Shown here: in pieces, positions 53,818 through 63,516 of the stretch | Position numbering within the stretch: the first letter of the stretch is position 1 | Layout of the letters: each line of letters begins with the position of its first letter | From: Roseimaritima ulvae | GTDB taxonomy: Bacteria; Planctomycetota; Planctomycetia; Pirellulales; Pirellulaceae | DNA: 64,000 bases | Direction: 5' to 3' | Assembly (NCBI RefSeq): GCF_008065135.1 | Contig: NZ_CP042914.1 | Coordinates: 4,073,404 to 4,137,403, forward strand | Made by a program: the position numbers and the translations under genes | Notes under the pieces: model-generated | Databases searched by the model: none | What the model was told of the DNA's origin: nothing | What the model saw: only the letters and a program-made list of their open reading frames with translations

Positions 53818-56625
53818 CTATTCCGCTTCTGGCTCGCTTGGCGGCGGATCGGTGGGCGTGACCTCTGTCGCCTCCGCGTTTTCCGCTGGCTCCGCGGGTG
53901 CGGCAGCGTCGATGACGTCCGTTTCTTCGATCCCGTTTTCTTCCGCCGGGACGCGAACGACGGCAACCAGGGTATCATCGTCGCCCAGGCTCATGATGCG
54001 AACGCCTTGCGTGTTGCGTCCGATGACACTGATTTCTTTGGCCGCGATGCGTTGGATCTTGCCTTTGGCCGTCATCATCAGGATTTCGTCTTCGTCGTTC
54101 ACACGCACGATATCCACGACGTTGCCGTTTCGCTCGCTGGTGCGGATATCTCGCAAGCCTTTGCCGCCACGTTTCTGGGTGCGGTAACGAGCCGAGCTGG
54201 ACGCGGTTTCTTCTTCGCCCTCGGCAGCGTCGCCGTTGGCGGCGTTGGGACCGAATGGCGTGCGTTTGCCATAGCCCTTTTCGCACACGGTCAGCAAGGT
54301 GGCGTCGGGGTCGGCGACCACCATGCCCACGATGGAGTCGTCTTTCGAAAGATTGATGCCTTTGACGCCCGAGGTGTTGCGGCCCATCGACCGGGCATCG
54401 CTTTCGGGGAAGCGGATCGCCATGCCGGAGCTGGTCACCAGTACGACTTCGGTACCGGGACCGACGACGGCCGCATCGACCAGTTTGTCTTGCTCACGCA
54501 ACTTAATCGCGATGATCCCGCCGCGTTTGGGCCGGCTGTAGCTTTCCAGGCTGGTTTTCTTCACCAACCCGTCGCGGGTGGCCATCATGATGAAGTGGCC
54601 GGGTTGATCGAAGTCGCGAATCGCCAAGCATTCCGCAATCTGTTCGTCTTCGGCCAGGTTCAACAGGTTGACGATCGCGCGGCCGCGACTTTCCCGCGCC
54701 AACTGAGGCAGGTCGTAGACCTTCTGCCAATAGACTTTACCGGCGGTGGTGAAGAACAGCAGGTAAGCGTGCGTGCTGGCGACGAACAGGTGTTCGATCG
54801 GATCCTCATCTTCGGTCTTGGCGCCCTTGAGTCCTTTGCCGCCACGACGCTGCGCCCGGTAGGTGGTCGTAGGGGTGCGTTTGATGTAACCGCGATGGCT
54901 GATCGAAACCACCATGGTTTCTTCGGTGATCAGGTCTTCCAGGTCGATGCTGCCGACTTCTTCGGTGCTGATTTCGGTGCGTCGTTTGTCCCCAAAGCGG
55001 CGTTGGATCTCTTCCAGATCGGACTTGATGATGTCGTAGATCTTCTGTTGATCACCGAGGATCTCCAGGTATTCGCTGATCTCGACCAGCAGTTGAGCGT
55101 GCTCGCCGGACAGTTTTTCCTGTTCAAGGTTAACCAACTGGCCCAGAGTCATCCGCAAGATGGCGTCGGTTTGAACACTGGTCAGCGTGTACGAATCGGC
55201 TTGCCCACGTTCGGAGACAAACTGGTTGAAGCCGTCATCGCCCAGTGCGCGTTGCATCAGCGCGGCGGGGCATTCGATCTGCATCAACCGCTGTTTGGCT
55301 TCCGGTTGGGTGCGGCTGGTACGAATGGTTTGGATGATTTCGTCGATGTTGGCGAGCGCCAACAGCAAACCTTCGACGGTATGTTTGCGGCGTCGGGCGC
55401 GGGCCAGCAGGAACTGGGTACGGCGACGGATCACCGTGGCCCGATGCCGGATGAACTCCTGCAGCATCTCTTTGATCGTCAGCTCGCGCGGCTTGCCGTC
55501 GACCAGAGCCAACAGGATCAACGAGAACGAATCCTGCAACGGCGAGAACTGATACAGCTGATTCAGGACCACGTCGGGGTCGGCATCGCGTTTCAGTTCG
55601 ATGACTAACCGCACCGGTTCTTTCAGATCGCTTTCGTCGCGGATCGCCGAGATGCCTTTGATGCGGTCGCCGTTGACCAGGGCGGCGATTTTTTCGATCA
55701 CACGGTCGCGGTATTGCTGATAGGGGATTTCGGTCACGATAATTCGTGAACGGTTGCCCTTCATCTCTTCGACTCGGCAACGGGCCCGCACCTGAATTGT
55801 GCTCCGCCCGGTCTTGTAGCCGCGGATGATGCCGGCCCGGCCACAGATGATGCCGCCGGTGGGGAAGTCGGGGCCCGGCATCACGGCCATGATTTCGGCG
55901 ATCGACATGTCGGGGTTGTCCAACAATCCGATCAGCGCTTCACAGACTTCCGACGGGTTGTGCGGCGGGATGCTGGTGGCCATCCCCACGGCGATGCCGC
56001 CGGAGCCGTTGACCAACAAGTTGGGAAACTTGCTGGGCAACACGGTCGGTTCGGTGCGGACTTCGTCGTAGGTCGGAATGTAGTCGACCGTGTCCAGTTT
56101 GAGGTCGTCCAGCATCGTGGCGGCGACGGCGGACAACCGAGCTTCGGTATATCGCATGGCCGCCGGCGGCAGACCGGCGATCGAGCCAAAGTTCCCCTGC
56201 TTGTCGATCAGCAACGAGCGCAGGTTCCATTCCTGAGCCATGCGGACCAGCGTCGGGTAGATCACACTCTCCCCGTGCGGGTGGTAGTTGCCCGAGGTGT
56301 CACCGGAAATCTTTGCGCACTTAACGCGTTTTGCCCCCGGACCGAGGTTCAGGTCGTTCATGGCGACCAGGATCCGGCGTTGACTGGGTTTCAGGCCGTC
56401 GCGGACATCCGGCAAGGCCCGGCTGACGATCACGCTCATGGCGTACGTCAGGTAACTCTCGCGGAGCTCATCTTCGATGGGCAGGTCGATCATCCGCAGG
56501 GCGCCGGCGCCGCCGCGTCCACTGTCTCCAAAGCCGTGCTGCTCGCCTTCAAAACGCGGCGCTACGATGTCATCATCTTGGCCGTTTTCGTCGCCGTTAC
56601 CGGGGTCGTTTCCGTCGGTTGACAA
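53818..56625 (-). CDS. gyrA: DNA gyrase subunit A
   Basis: A 935-residue subunit of the type II topoisomerase that introduces negative supercoils. The catalytic Tyr159 is in [10 protein letters not shown], and the GyrA box QRRGGKG near residue 600 marks a true gyrase rather than ParC. The start is a TTG at 56625, chosen because AAAGGA lies 7 bases upstream; the first 44 residues are an acidic, glycine-rich extension before the conserved core. In the quinolone region, Ser120 (E. coli Ser83) is kept, Glu119 replaces Asp82 and Pro124 replaces Asp87. The C-terminal tail is acidic. Confidence 0.97.
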   Translation of the reverse strand: MSTDGNDPGNGDENGQDDDIVAPRFEGEQHGFGDSGRGGAGALRMIDLPIEDELRESYLTYAMSVIVSRALPDVRDGLKPSQRRILVAMNDLNLGPGAKRVKCAKISGDTSGNYHPHGESVIYPTLVRMAQEWNLRSLLIDKQGNFGSIAGLPPAAMRYTEARLSAVAATMLDDLKLDTVDYIPTYDEVRTEPTVLPSKFPNLLVNGSGGIAVGMATSIPPHNPSEVCEALIGLLDNPDMSIAEIMAVMPGPDFPTGGIICGRAGIIRGYKTGRSTIQVRARCRVEEMKGNRSRIIVTEIPYQQYRDRVIEKIAALVNGDRIKGISAIRDESDLKEPVRLVIELKRDADPDVVLNQLYQFSPLQDSFSLILLALVDGKPRELTIKEMLQEFIRHRATVIRRRTQFLLARARRRKHTVEGLLLALANIDEIIQTIRTSRTQPEAKQRLMQIECPAALMQRALGDDGFNQFVSERGQADSYTLTSVQTDAILRMTLGQLVNLEQEKLSGEHAQLLVEISEYLEILGDQQKIYDIIKSDLEEIQRRFGDKRRTEISTEEVGSIDLEDLITEETMVVSISHRGYIKRTPTTTYRAQRRGGKGLKGAKTEDEDPIEHLFVASTHAYLLFFTTAGKVYWQKVYDLPQLARESRGRAIVNLLNLAEDEQIAECLAIRDFDQPGHFIMMATRDGLVKKTSLESYSRPKRGGIIAIKLREQDKLVDAAVVGPGTEVVLVTSSGMAIRFPESDARSMGRNTSGVKGINLSKDDSIVGMVVADPDATLLTVCEKGYGKRTPFGPNAANGDAAEGEEETASSSARYRTQKRGGKGLRDIRTSERNGNVVDIVRVNDEDEILMMTAKGKIQRIAAKEISVIGRNTQGVRIMSLGDDDTLVAVVRVPAEENGIEETDVIDAAAPAEPAENAEATEVTPTDPPPSEPEAE

Positions 56626-56872
56626 GTGGGTGTCCTTTGTAGTGACGTGCCTTCTGGCACCGCGGGATGGCAGGAAAGGGGGCTCGCGAAGGGCCGCAAC
56701 CGGGCTTGTCGAGCTGGCCGGAATTCTACCTTATTAAGGCCCTATCGACAACGCCCTGTGGCGTGAAACGGCTTACCGCAAACCATTGCTGTGTTTGGAC
56801 TTGCGTTGCAACCCTGTTATGCTCACGTCTGACGATATCCGACTCGTTCCTCTCTGACCGTAAGGCTCTTCG

Positions 56873-59290
56873 ATGCGTACGATTGTTTGGTTTTGGCGTG
56901 CCGCTTTTGTTTCATTACTCGTGACCACGCCGGCGACCGCCGCGGAGCCGGATTGGCCACGTGTATTCGGTGTCGAACGACAGCCGTTGCTGGCCGCCGC
57001 ACAACGAGTGGTGACGGCTTTGGAGATGGCCGGTCGGCCCCTGAATGCCGAACAACAGGCCAGCTTCGACGCGATTCGCAACGAACCCGATGACGCGGGC
57101 GCCGTGCAAGCCGTCCAAGACCTACTCGATCCCTTATGTCTGGCCGCGGTGCATATTAACGCGGAAAGCCGCGTCAAACTGGCTCCGGGCGACGCACCGC
57201 GTCAGTTGGTCGAAAACGGCTGGACAACGTTTCTGATCAAGGTTCACAACGAAGCCGAAATCACTCCGCCGCTGAGCTGCGCTAGTCCTCAAGCCGCGCC
57301 CCAATTTATCCGTTCGACCAGCAGCCCCGAGCCCAAGACACGGATCACGCCCGAAGCGGTCAAGGATCGCTGGCTGGGCATCGCAGAACACCATCGACAA
57401 CCGCTTAGCGAAAAGCTGTCGGGCTTGGCGGTGGAATACCGAGTGCTGCAGCTGTACTCGCGCGACCGCGGCAAACGAGAAGCCACGCTGGCGTTTGATA
57501 TCGGCCAAGGCACCCAAGACCTGGGCTTCCGCAACGAACTGGCCTTGCTGTTCGATTGCCAGCCGGCCCAATCCGTGATGATCGATATCCGTGACGATTC
57601 TAGTGACCAGCTGACCGCGGCGTTAGAAATTCGCGACGACCAGGGACGCGTGTATCCGAATCCAGCACGCCGTTTGGCGCCCGACTTTTTCTTCCACGAC
57701 CAGATCTATCGTCGCAGTGGCGAAACGGTGTCGCTGCCGGTCGGCAATTACAATGTACGTGTCACTCGCGGCCCGGAATATCTGCCTCAACAACTGCGAT
57801 TGAAAGTCGCTGCCGGTGGGCAGAACCGATTGCGGGTCGATATGCAGCGTTGGATCGATCCGACGCTGCGGCAGTGGTATTCCGGCGATCATCACGTCCA
57901 TGCCGCCGGCTGCGCTCACTATGAGAACCCCACTGAAGGCGTCGCGCCGGATGCCATGATGCGACACATTTTGGGCGAAGATCTGAAAGTGGGCTGCGTG
58001 TTGTCCTGGGGACCGTGCTGGTATACCCAGAAGAAATACTTTGAAGGCAACGTCTCGGATCTTTCCCGCCAAGGTTCGTTGATGCGGTATGACGTGGAGG
58101 TGAGCGGCTTTCCCTCGTCACACGCGGGCCACCTGTGCCTGCTGCGCCTGACCGAAGACGACTACCCGGGCACCGAGCGGATCGAACAATGGCCCAGCTG
58201 GACATTGCCGGTGTTGCGGTGGGGCAAACAGCAAGGCGGCGTGGTGGGCTACAGTCACAGTGGCTGGGGACTGTCGTTGCCGGACTATTTACCCAACGGC
58301 GGACGTGCCGAACCGGTCCGCCGCGGCCAGCAATTCACCAGCCCCCGCGGCGGCCGCGCTGCCGATCGACTGCCCGACTATGCGATGCCGCTGTTTGATG
58401 GGATTGGCGCGAATGAGTATATCGTGGCGGTTACCCACGACGCCTGTGACTTTATTTCCGCCGTCGACACCCCGGCCATCTGGGAACTGAATATCTGGTA
58501 CCACACCTTGAACTGCGGATTCAAAACGCGGATCAGTGGCGAAACCGACTTCCCCTGTATCTACGGCGAACGCGTGGGGCTGGGACGCATCTATGTTCAA
58601 CTGGACGAAGACCAGCCGTTGGAATTTGATCGGTGGGTCCAAGGCCTCAAGGCGGGACGCAGCTACTGCGGCGATGGCAAAAGCCACGTGCTGCAGTTCA
58701 GCGCCGCTGCAATCGATGACGACGCGAGCGACCAAGCCGCCGCGACGGTGCAACTGGGCTGCCCCGGCAATCAAGGCCACATCAGCCAGTTGGACCTTGC
58801 TGGAAAAACGAAAGTCCGCGTGCGGGCCGACGTGGCGGCATTGCTGAAAGCGAAACCGGACGCGGAGAGCGAAGCGATTCGCAAACGCCGTTTGGATGCC
58901 AAACCGTATTGGCACATCGAACGCTGCCGTGTAGGGGATTCACGTCAGGTGACCGTGGAACTGGTTTCGGGAGGACAAGTCATCGCCACTCAAGACATCG
59001 AAGCGGATGGTTCGACGCAAACGCTCGAATGGGACGTCGATGTGGACGCTTCCACTTGGTTGGCCGTCCGCATCTTGCCTTCGGTGCATACCAATCCGAT
59101 CTTTGTGGTCGTCGATGATCAGCCGATTCGCACCGATGCGAACAGCGCGCGTTGGTGCCGAAAGGCAGTCGACGTTTGCTGGGAAAGCAAACACCAGCAA
59201 ATCGCCGAAGCCGAACGTGAGCAGGCGGCGGCGGCTTATGATCACGCCCGCCGCGTGTACGACCAGATCCTGGCCGATTTTGCCGATTAA
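56873..59290 (+). CDS. CehA/McbA-like metallohydrolase, exported
   Basis: An 805-residue protein with a signal peptide (VWFWRAAFVSLLVTTPATAAEP region). From about 330 there is a PHP-like metal-binding domain beginning WYSGDHHVHAAGCAHYENP and continuing GGVVGYSHSGWGLSLPDYLP and AVTHDACDFISAVDT. This is the CehA/McbA family, named for carbaryl-hydrolysing enzymes; most members have unknown substrates. The first 320 residues are beta-rich and unrecognised. Transcribed alone, divergent from gyrA, followed by hairpin repeats. Confidence 0.85.
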   Translation: MRTIVWFWRAAFVSLLVTTPATAAEPDWPRVFGVERQPLLAAAQRVVTALEMAGRPLNAEQQASFDAIRNEPDDAGAVQAVQDLLDPLCLAAVHINAESRVKLAPGDAPRQLVENGWTTFLIKVHNEAEITPPLSCASPQAAPQFIRSTSSPEPKTRITPEAVKDRWLGIAEHHRQPLSEKLSGLAVEYRVLQLYSRDRGKREATLAFDIGQGTQDLGFRNELALLFDCQPAQSVMIDIRDDSSDQLTAALEIRDDQGRVYPNPARRLAPDFFFHDQIYRRSGETVSLPVGNYNVRVTRGPEYLPQQLRLKVAAGGQNRLRVDMQRWIDPTLRQWYSGDHHVHAAGCAHYENPTEGVAPDAMMRHILGEDLKVGCVLSWGPCWYTQKKYFEGNVSDLSRQGSLMRYDVEVSGFPSSHAGHLCLLRLTEDDYPGTERIEQWPSWTLPVLRWGKQQGGVVGYSHSGWGLSLPDYLPNGGRAEPVRRGQQFTSPRGGRAADRLPDYAMPLFDGIGANEYIVAVTHDACDFISAVDTPAIWELNIWYHTLNCGFKTRISGETDFPCIYGERVGLGRIYVQLDEDQPLEFDRWVQGLKAGRSYCGDGKSHVLQFSAAAIDDDASDQAAATVQLGCPGNQGHISQLDLAGKTKVRVRADVAALLKAKPDAESEAIRKRRLDAKPYWHIERCRVGDSRQVTVELVSGGQVIATQDIEADGSTQTLEWDVDVDASTWLAVRILPSVHTNPIFVVVDDQPIRTDANSARWCRKAVDVCWESKHQQIAEAEREQAAAAYDHARRVYDQILADFAD

Positions 59291-59306
59291 TGGCGTGGTA
59301 ATTTCT

Positions 59307-59374
59307 TCGTAGCTACGCTCGCCAGAGCGTGGAGAACGTTGAGCGCCCACCTTCTGGCGAAGGTAGCTACGAAG
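59307..59374. repeat. Two family A TCGCCAGA hairpins, opposite orientation
   Basis: Plus ACGCTC-GCCA-GAGCGT at 59315-59330 and minus ACCTTC-GCCA-GAAGGT at 59349-59364, with mirror-image ends CGTAGCTACG and AGCTACGAAG. It separates the convergent CehA-like gene and the conserved hypothetical gene. Confidence 0.9.
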
Positions 59375-59386
59375 AGTGTTGCGCGG

Positions 59387-60544
59387 CTAGGGGGTGTGCG
59401 CCATGGCTTGGGCGGCGGCGTAACCGAGCGGGTCGGATTTGCGTTTGCAGTACTCCAACACCGGTTGGAAGTTGCCGGCCTTGCCAGCCAGTTCCAACAG
59501 CAGCGGCGTGACGCGTGCCGAGGGGACTTCGTCGGGCACCAGTTCGATGGCCACATTTAGCGCTTCATCCGCTCGCCCAATGCGTTCCAACAGATCGACG
59601 TAAACTTCGATCGGTTCGGTGCCATGCTCGGCCACGTTGACCGCACGGGCTTTGCGTTGAAAGATTGTCAGCGAGCTATCAACGCTCTTGCCCAGCAGGA
59701 TGCCGAAGAAACTGGCATGCGAGGGATAAAAATCCACAAAAGGTTCTTCGCCCGGGTACTGCAATTGGTGGCTCAAGCGGCGACCGTACTGAGTCAGTTC
59801 CCAAGCTTTGCGGATGTGTTCCGGATCGGTCAGCACGCGCGCGAAACGCACCACACTGGCCAGGTGACTGGTATCCAGATGGTAGCTGCCGCCTTCGAAC
59901 AGGTGGCTGCGGTTCTCGATCATCTGGAATAGCGTGTCGTCGGCTGCCGCGGGAGCTTCGCGATGGGCGATGTCGGCCCGCACCGCTTCGCACAACTCTT
60001 CGTACAAATGGTTAAGCAGGATCGCCGCGGCTTGCTTTCGAGCCTGCTTGGGCATCGCACCGACGTACTGGTCATAAGTGGTGATGCTATTACAGGTGCC
60101 CTGTCGGTCGAGGACGATCTGAAAGCCGCGTGCGACGTCGACGCCTTCGTGCAACAGGACTTCCACGATTTCGTCGGCATTGTCATCGGTGACCGTCAGA
60201 TTGGCGATCAGCCTTGCGGCTTGTTCGGTGCGACCGGTCGGACGCAGGTACATCCAACCTTCGCGGACCCGGCCGTCCTGCAGCATCATCGTGCCGACTT
60301 CATCACAGGCGGCTAGCAACCCGGATTCCAAATGGCGGTCGACCTCCTCGGCGGACGTCGACTCGGATTCGGGCTGCACAACGGGCAATCCCAAACGCTG
60401 TCGCAACTGCATTTTGAGGGCTTCGAACAGTTCCAACGGCTTTCGTTGGCGGCGAAAATGGTTCGCCAACTCGTCCAGCATTTTGGCCGGGTCGTCGGGC
60501 TGGTCGGACAGGCGTTCAAAAATATCGCTGGTTTGGGTGCTCAT
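59387..60544 (-). CDS. Conserved hypothetical alpha-helical protein
   Basis: About 385 residues, beginning MSTQTSDIFERLSDQPDDPAK; not recognised. It is largely helical, with TPR-like spacing in places (ELFEALKMQLRQRL; YVDLLERIGRADEALNVAIELV near the C-terminus), no signal peptide and no membrane helix, so probably a cytosolic scaffold-type protein. Its start lies 10 bases after the stop of the PQQ-propeller gene, so the two are co-transcribed. The open frame upstream of 60544 is an antisense reading of the neighbour's repeats and was excluded. Confidence 0.75.
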   Translation of the reverse strand: MSTQTSDIFERLSDQPDDPAKMLDELANHFRRQRKPLELFEALKMQLRQRLGLPVVQPESESTSAEEVDRHLESGLLAACDEVGTMMLQDGRVREGWMYLRPTGRTEQAARLIANLTVTDDNADEIVEVLLHEGVDVARGFQIVLDRQGTCNSITTYDQYVGAMPKQARKQAAAILLNHLYEELCEAVRADIAHREAPAAADDTLFQMIENRSHLFEGGSYHLDTSHLASVVRFARVLTDPEHIRKAWELTQYGRRLSHQLQYPGEEPFVDFYPSHASFFGILLGKSVDSSLTIFQRKARAVNVAEHGTEPIEVYVDLLERIGRADEALNVAIELVPDEVPSARVTPLLLELAGKAGNFQPVLEYCKRKSDPLGYAAAQAMAHTP

Positions 60545-60554
60545 CAGGTCTCGT

Positions 60555-62168
60555 TTAGTTATTGAACGGATCGCCCCCAAAGGGATCGGCACCTCCATCC
60601 GCCGGGGCAAACGGGTCGGCCGCACCGTCGGCCGGTGCAAACGGATCCGCGGCAGCTCCACCAGCCGGAGCAAAGGGATCGACCGCGTCTCCACCAGCCG
60701 GTGCAAACGGATCAGCTCCCATGCCGGCCCCAAACGGGTCGGCTGCGCGAGGCGCCTCGGGTTGAGCGGCGGCCGCGGGGGTATCTGGATCTGCCGACGC
60801 GGTGGGTTCGGGGACGACCTTAAATTGAGGCAGCACCGAATCGACAGGACGCAGACACTGTAGCATGCCGCCGGCCCCAACCAAATACAGGCGGTCGGTC
60901 AATCGGTTGATTACGAACTTTTCTACCGTAATATTCGACACATCTGCAACGCGGGCCCCGGTTTTGGCGCCGATCACGGTCAGCTGATTTACGCTGGTGC
61001 GGGCATACAGATTGTCATCGGTCGAGGCCAGCACGGTGTCGATCTGGGGCACCGGCGCTTTCCATAGCGGGGCCCCGGTGGCCAATTCCAGGCAGTATAG
61101 ATTTTTGTATACGCTCGAGACCAGCAGTTGGTTTTCCGACACAAAAGCCGTGCTGTAGATCGGTTGCCCGATGCTGTGCCGCCAAAGCACGTCGCCGGAG
61201 CGGGTGGCGCGAATCGCGTACACATGCCCGTTTTCGGAACCAAAGAAGAAACGGTCCCCCTTGGCGGCGGCCAGTTCCGCAGACACCACGCCGTCGGTGT
61301 CAAAACGGAAAGTCACCGAAGGTTTGCCCTCGGTTTCCATCGCATACACATACCCGGCATCGGTGGCCCAGGCCGTCCGCGTCGTACCGGGCGCCCGGGT
61401 CGGCAGAGCCGTGGCTCGGCCGGCCATGCGTTGCATAAACGGATACTCACGCGAATCCTCCAAGTGGAAGCCTTCGATGCCGCCGCGGGTGGTGGGCACC
61501 AAGGCGTACTGACCGGCGATCACGGACCCCAGTGAAGGGCTGCCCGTAATCTCGAATTCGCGGATTACTTTGCCGGTTTCGGCCGACAGTTGGTACAGTG
61601 TCGAACCGTTCAAAAAAGTGACGTAATCGTCGTTAACCCCAAGCGATAAATAGGGCTGGTAGGGACTGCCGTTACGCGTCAACCAATACAGCTCACCTGT
61701 TTCCGCGTCGCGAGCTTCCACCGTGCCGTCTTTGCACAGCGTATAAACGCGAACCTGTGGGATTTCGTTCTCCGATAGCGTGGCCGTGATGCCGCGACGT
61801 TTCCAGCGCATGACTTGCAAACTGGCCAGCCGCCGCGCTTCTTCGACTCCGATCGGCTTGCCAAAGGCGTCCAGCTGATTCACATCTGTGCGGCTCAAAA
61901 CGTGCGTTTCGCCGTCTTTTTCGTGAGAAACTTCGATAAAATGGCGTTTGCGGGAACCGTCAACGTGCAACTGGATGTCGACGGCCGATTGAGCGCCGCC
62001 GATCAGGCTTAACTGACGCCGCCAAGCTTCCACCATCCCAATGCGGCTGGCATCGCTGGGGGACAACAAATCCTCAGCGGACACCGACGCGGCGGGCAGA
62101 AAGCAGGTCCCAGCGGAAACGCAACACAACGCGGCGAATAGCAAAGCGGGGCGAATCAAACGAACCAT
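60555..62168 (-). CDS. Exported PQQ-like beta-propeller protein with DPF-rich tail
   Basis: About 537 residues. Signal peptide (MVRLIRPALLFAALCCVSAG), then a propeller built of BamB/PQQ-type blades (LYWLTRNGSPYQPYLSLG, TLYQLSAETGKVIREF, HVYAIRATRSGDVLWRH, LYCLELATGAPLWKAP). The last 55 or so residues are low-complexity repeats of the type ADPFAPAGG with seven DPF units. No enzyme activity is suggested; it may be a periplasmic or surface scaffold. Co-transcribed with the downstream helical protein. ATG 62168. Confidence 0.85.
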   Translation of the reverse strand: MVRLIRPALLFAALCCVSAGTCFLPAASVSAEDLLSPSDASRIGMVEAWRRQLSLIGGAQSAVDIQLHVDGSRKRHFIEVSHEKDGETHVLSRTDVNQLDAFGKPIGVEEARRLASLQVMRWKRRGITATLSENEIPQVRVYTLCKDGTVEARDAETGELYWLTRNGSPYQPYLSLGVNDDYVTFLNGSTLYQLSAETGKVIREFEITGSPSLGSVIAGQYALVPTTRGGIEGFHLEDSREYPFMQRMAGRATALPTRAPGTTRTAWATDAGYVYAMETEGKPSVTFRFDTDGVVSAELAAAKGDRFFFGSENGHVYAIRATRSGDVLWRHSIGQPIYSTAFVSENQLLVSSVYKNLYCLELATGAPLWKAPVPQIDTVLASTDDNLYARTSVNQLTVIGAKTGARVADVSNITVEKFVINRLTDRLYLVGAGGMLQCLRPVDSVLPQFKVVPEPTASADPDTPAAAAQPEAPRAADPFGAGMGADPFAPAGGDAVDPFAPAGGAAADPFAPADGAADPFAPADGGADPFGGDPFNN

Positions 62169-62290
62169 CGTGTTCCTCGGATGAGATAGGAGGCGTATCA
62201 AGCCCATATCTTACACCAAATCCTCGCAAACACGCCAATTTGTTCAGCACTTTTGCCCAAGCTCTCGCCTTCGTGGTCGCCCACCCCGAA

Positions 62291-62390
62291 TCGTAACTAC
62301 CGTCGCCAGACGGTGGACCGCGAATCGTAGCTACCGTCGCCAGACGGTGGACCAGGCCCCGTGTCCAAACTCTGGCGAGTTCGGCTACGG
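62291..62390. repeat. Three family A TCGCCAGA hairpins
   Basis: Two plus copies ACCGTC-GCCA-GACGGT at 62299-62314 and 62333-62348, then a minus copy AACTC-GCCA-GAGTT at 62368-62381. They sit in the 323-base divergent gap between the PQQ-propeller gene and the MoxR gene, which holds nothing else recognisable. Confidence 0.9.
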
Positions 62391-62491
62391 CCGAATCTGG
62401 CCCCGCAACGGCATTATCCGAGACAGAACGAATCTGCCGTTTATGACGATGAAGACCAGTCGGCTGGTTCGTTAAGGGCCTGCGGGATAGC

Positions 62492-63472
62492 ATGACGGGC
62501 GAACCCGACTGGCTAAGGAATCAGAGACGAATGCCGCAGCAAGCTTTTCAGACCGCCAAACGTCTGACGGAAAATATCGAACGCGTCGTTTTGGGCAAAA
62601 CCGAAGTTGTTCGCTCATTGGTCGTTGCCCTGTTGGCTGGCGAGCACGTGTTGCTCGAGGATGTGCCCGGGGTGGGCAAAACGTTGGCTGCCAAGGCCCT
62701 AGCCCGCAGCATCGAAGGCAGATTCACACGCCTCCAGTTCACCCCCGACCTGTTGCCCACCGATATCACGGGCAGCATGATCTACCGCACCGACACTCGC
62801 GAATTCGAATTCGCCCCCGGCCCGGTGTTCGCCAATGTGCTGCTGGCCGACGAAATCAACCGCGCCCCGCCGCGGACCCAAAGCGCCCTGCTGGAAGCGA
62901 TGAGCGAGGGACAGGTCTCCGTCGACGGCGTGACCCACGCGCTGCCCTCACCCTTTATCGTTGTGGCCACCCAGAACCCCTATGAGTTCGAAGGCACCTA
63001 TTCCCTGCCCGAATCGCAGATGGACCGCTTTTTGATGCGGACTTCGATCGGCTATCCGGTACGGGAAATCGAACGCGACGTGCTGCGAACCCATCGCATG
63101 GGCGAACCCGTCGACAACCTCGATCCCGTCGTTTCGCTGGACGAAGTCCAACACGCGCAGAACATCGTGCGGCAGGTGAAGTTCGATAACCAGTTGGTCG
63201 AATACCTGCTGGACGTCGTCGATGGCACCCGCACCACAGATTTCTTTCGCGCAGGGGTCAGCACCCGAGGTGCGCTCAGTTTCTATCGCGGCTGCCAGGC
63301 CCGCGCGGTCACCGATGGCCGTGACCACGTGATCCCCGATGACGTGAAACAACTGGCCGTGCCCGCGCTTTCCCACCGTGTGATGCCCGCGGGCATCTTT
63401 CAAGGTGCCAGCCGCGAAGGGGTGGAACAGAAAATGGAACAACTGGTGCAGACCATTGCCGTGCCGATGTAA
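62492..63472 (+). CDS. MoxR-family AAA+ ATPase
   Basis: A 326-residue ATPase of the MoxR type, chaperone-like proteins that assist assembly or activation of partner complexes. Walker A EDVPGVGKT is at residues 56-64, Walker B LLADEINRAPP follows near 115, sensor 1 is in ATQNPYEFEGTYSLPESQ, and the C-terminal AAA_lid includes GVSTRGALSFYR. The usual downstream DUF58 and von Willebrand genes are not here; the next gene is on the opposite strand. ATG 62492; ATG 62531 is an alternative. Confidence 0.95.
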   Translation: MTGEPDWLRNQRRMPQQAFQTAKRLTENIERVVLGKTEVVRSLVVALLAGEHVLLEDVPGVGKTLAAKALARSIEGRFTRLQFTPDLLPTDITGSMIYRTDTREFEFAPGPVFANVLLADEINRAPPRTQSALLEAMSEGQVSVDGVTHALPSPFIVVATQNPYEFEGTYSLPESQMDRFLMRTSIGYPVREIERDVLRTHRMGEPVDNLDPVVSLDEVQHAQNIVRQVKFDNQLVEYLLDVVDGTRTTDFFRAGVSTRGALSFYRGCQARAVTDGRDHVIPDDVKQLAVPALSHRVMPAGIFQGASREGVEQKMEQLVQTIAVPM

Positions 63473-63516
63473 GCGATGGCGAGGCAAGCGGTGGCGATTA
63501 CCTCAGCCGCGAACCG

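Noticed and set aside
54007-55608. 533-residue plus-strand open frame opposite gyrA
   Set aside because: A shadow of the gyrA codon bias; gyrA itself is unmistakable.
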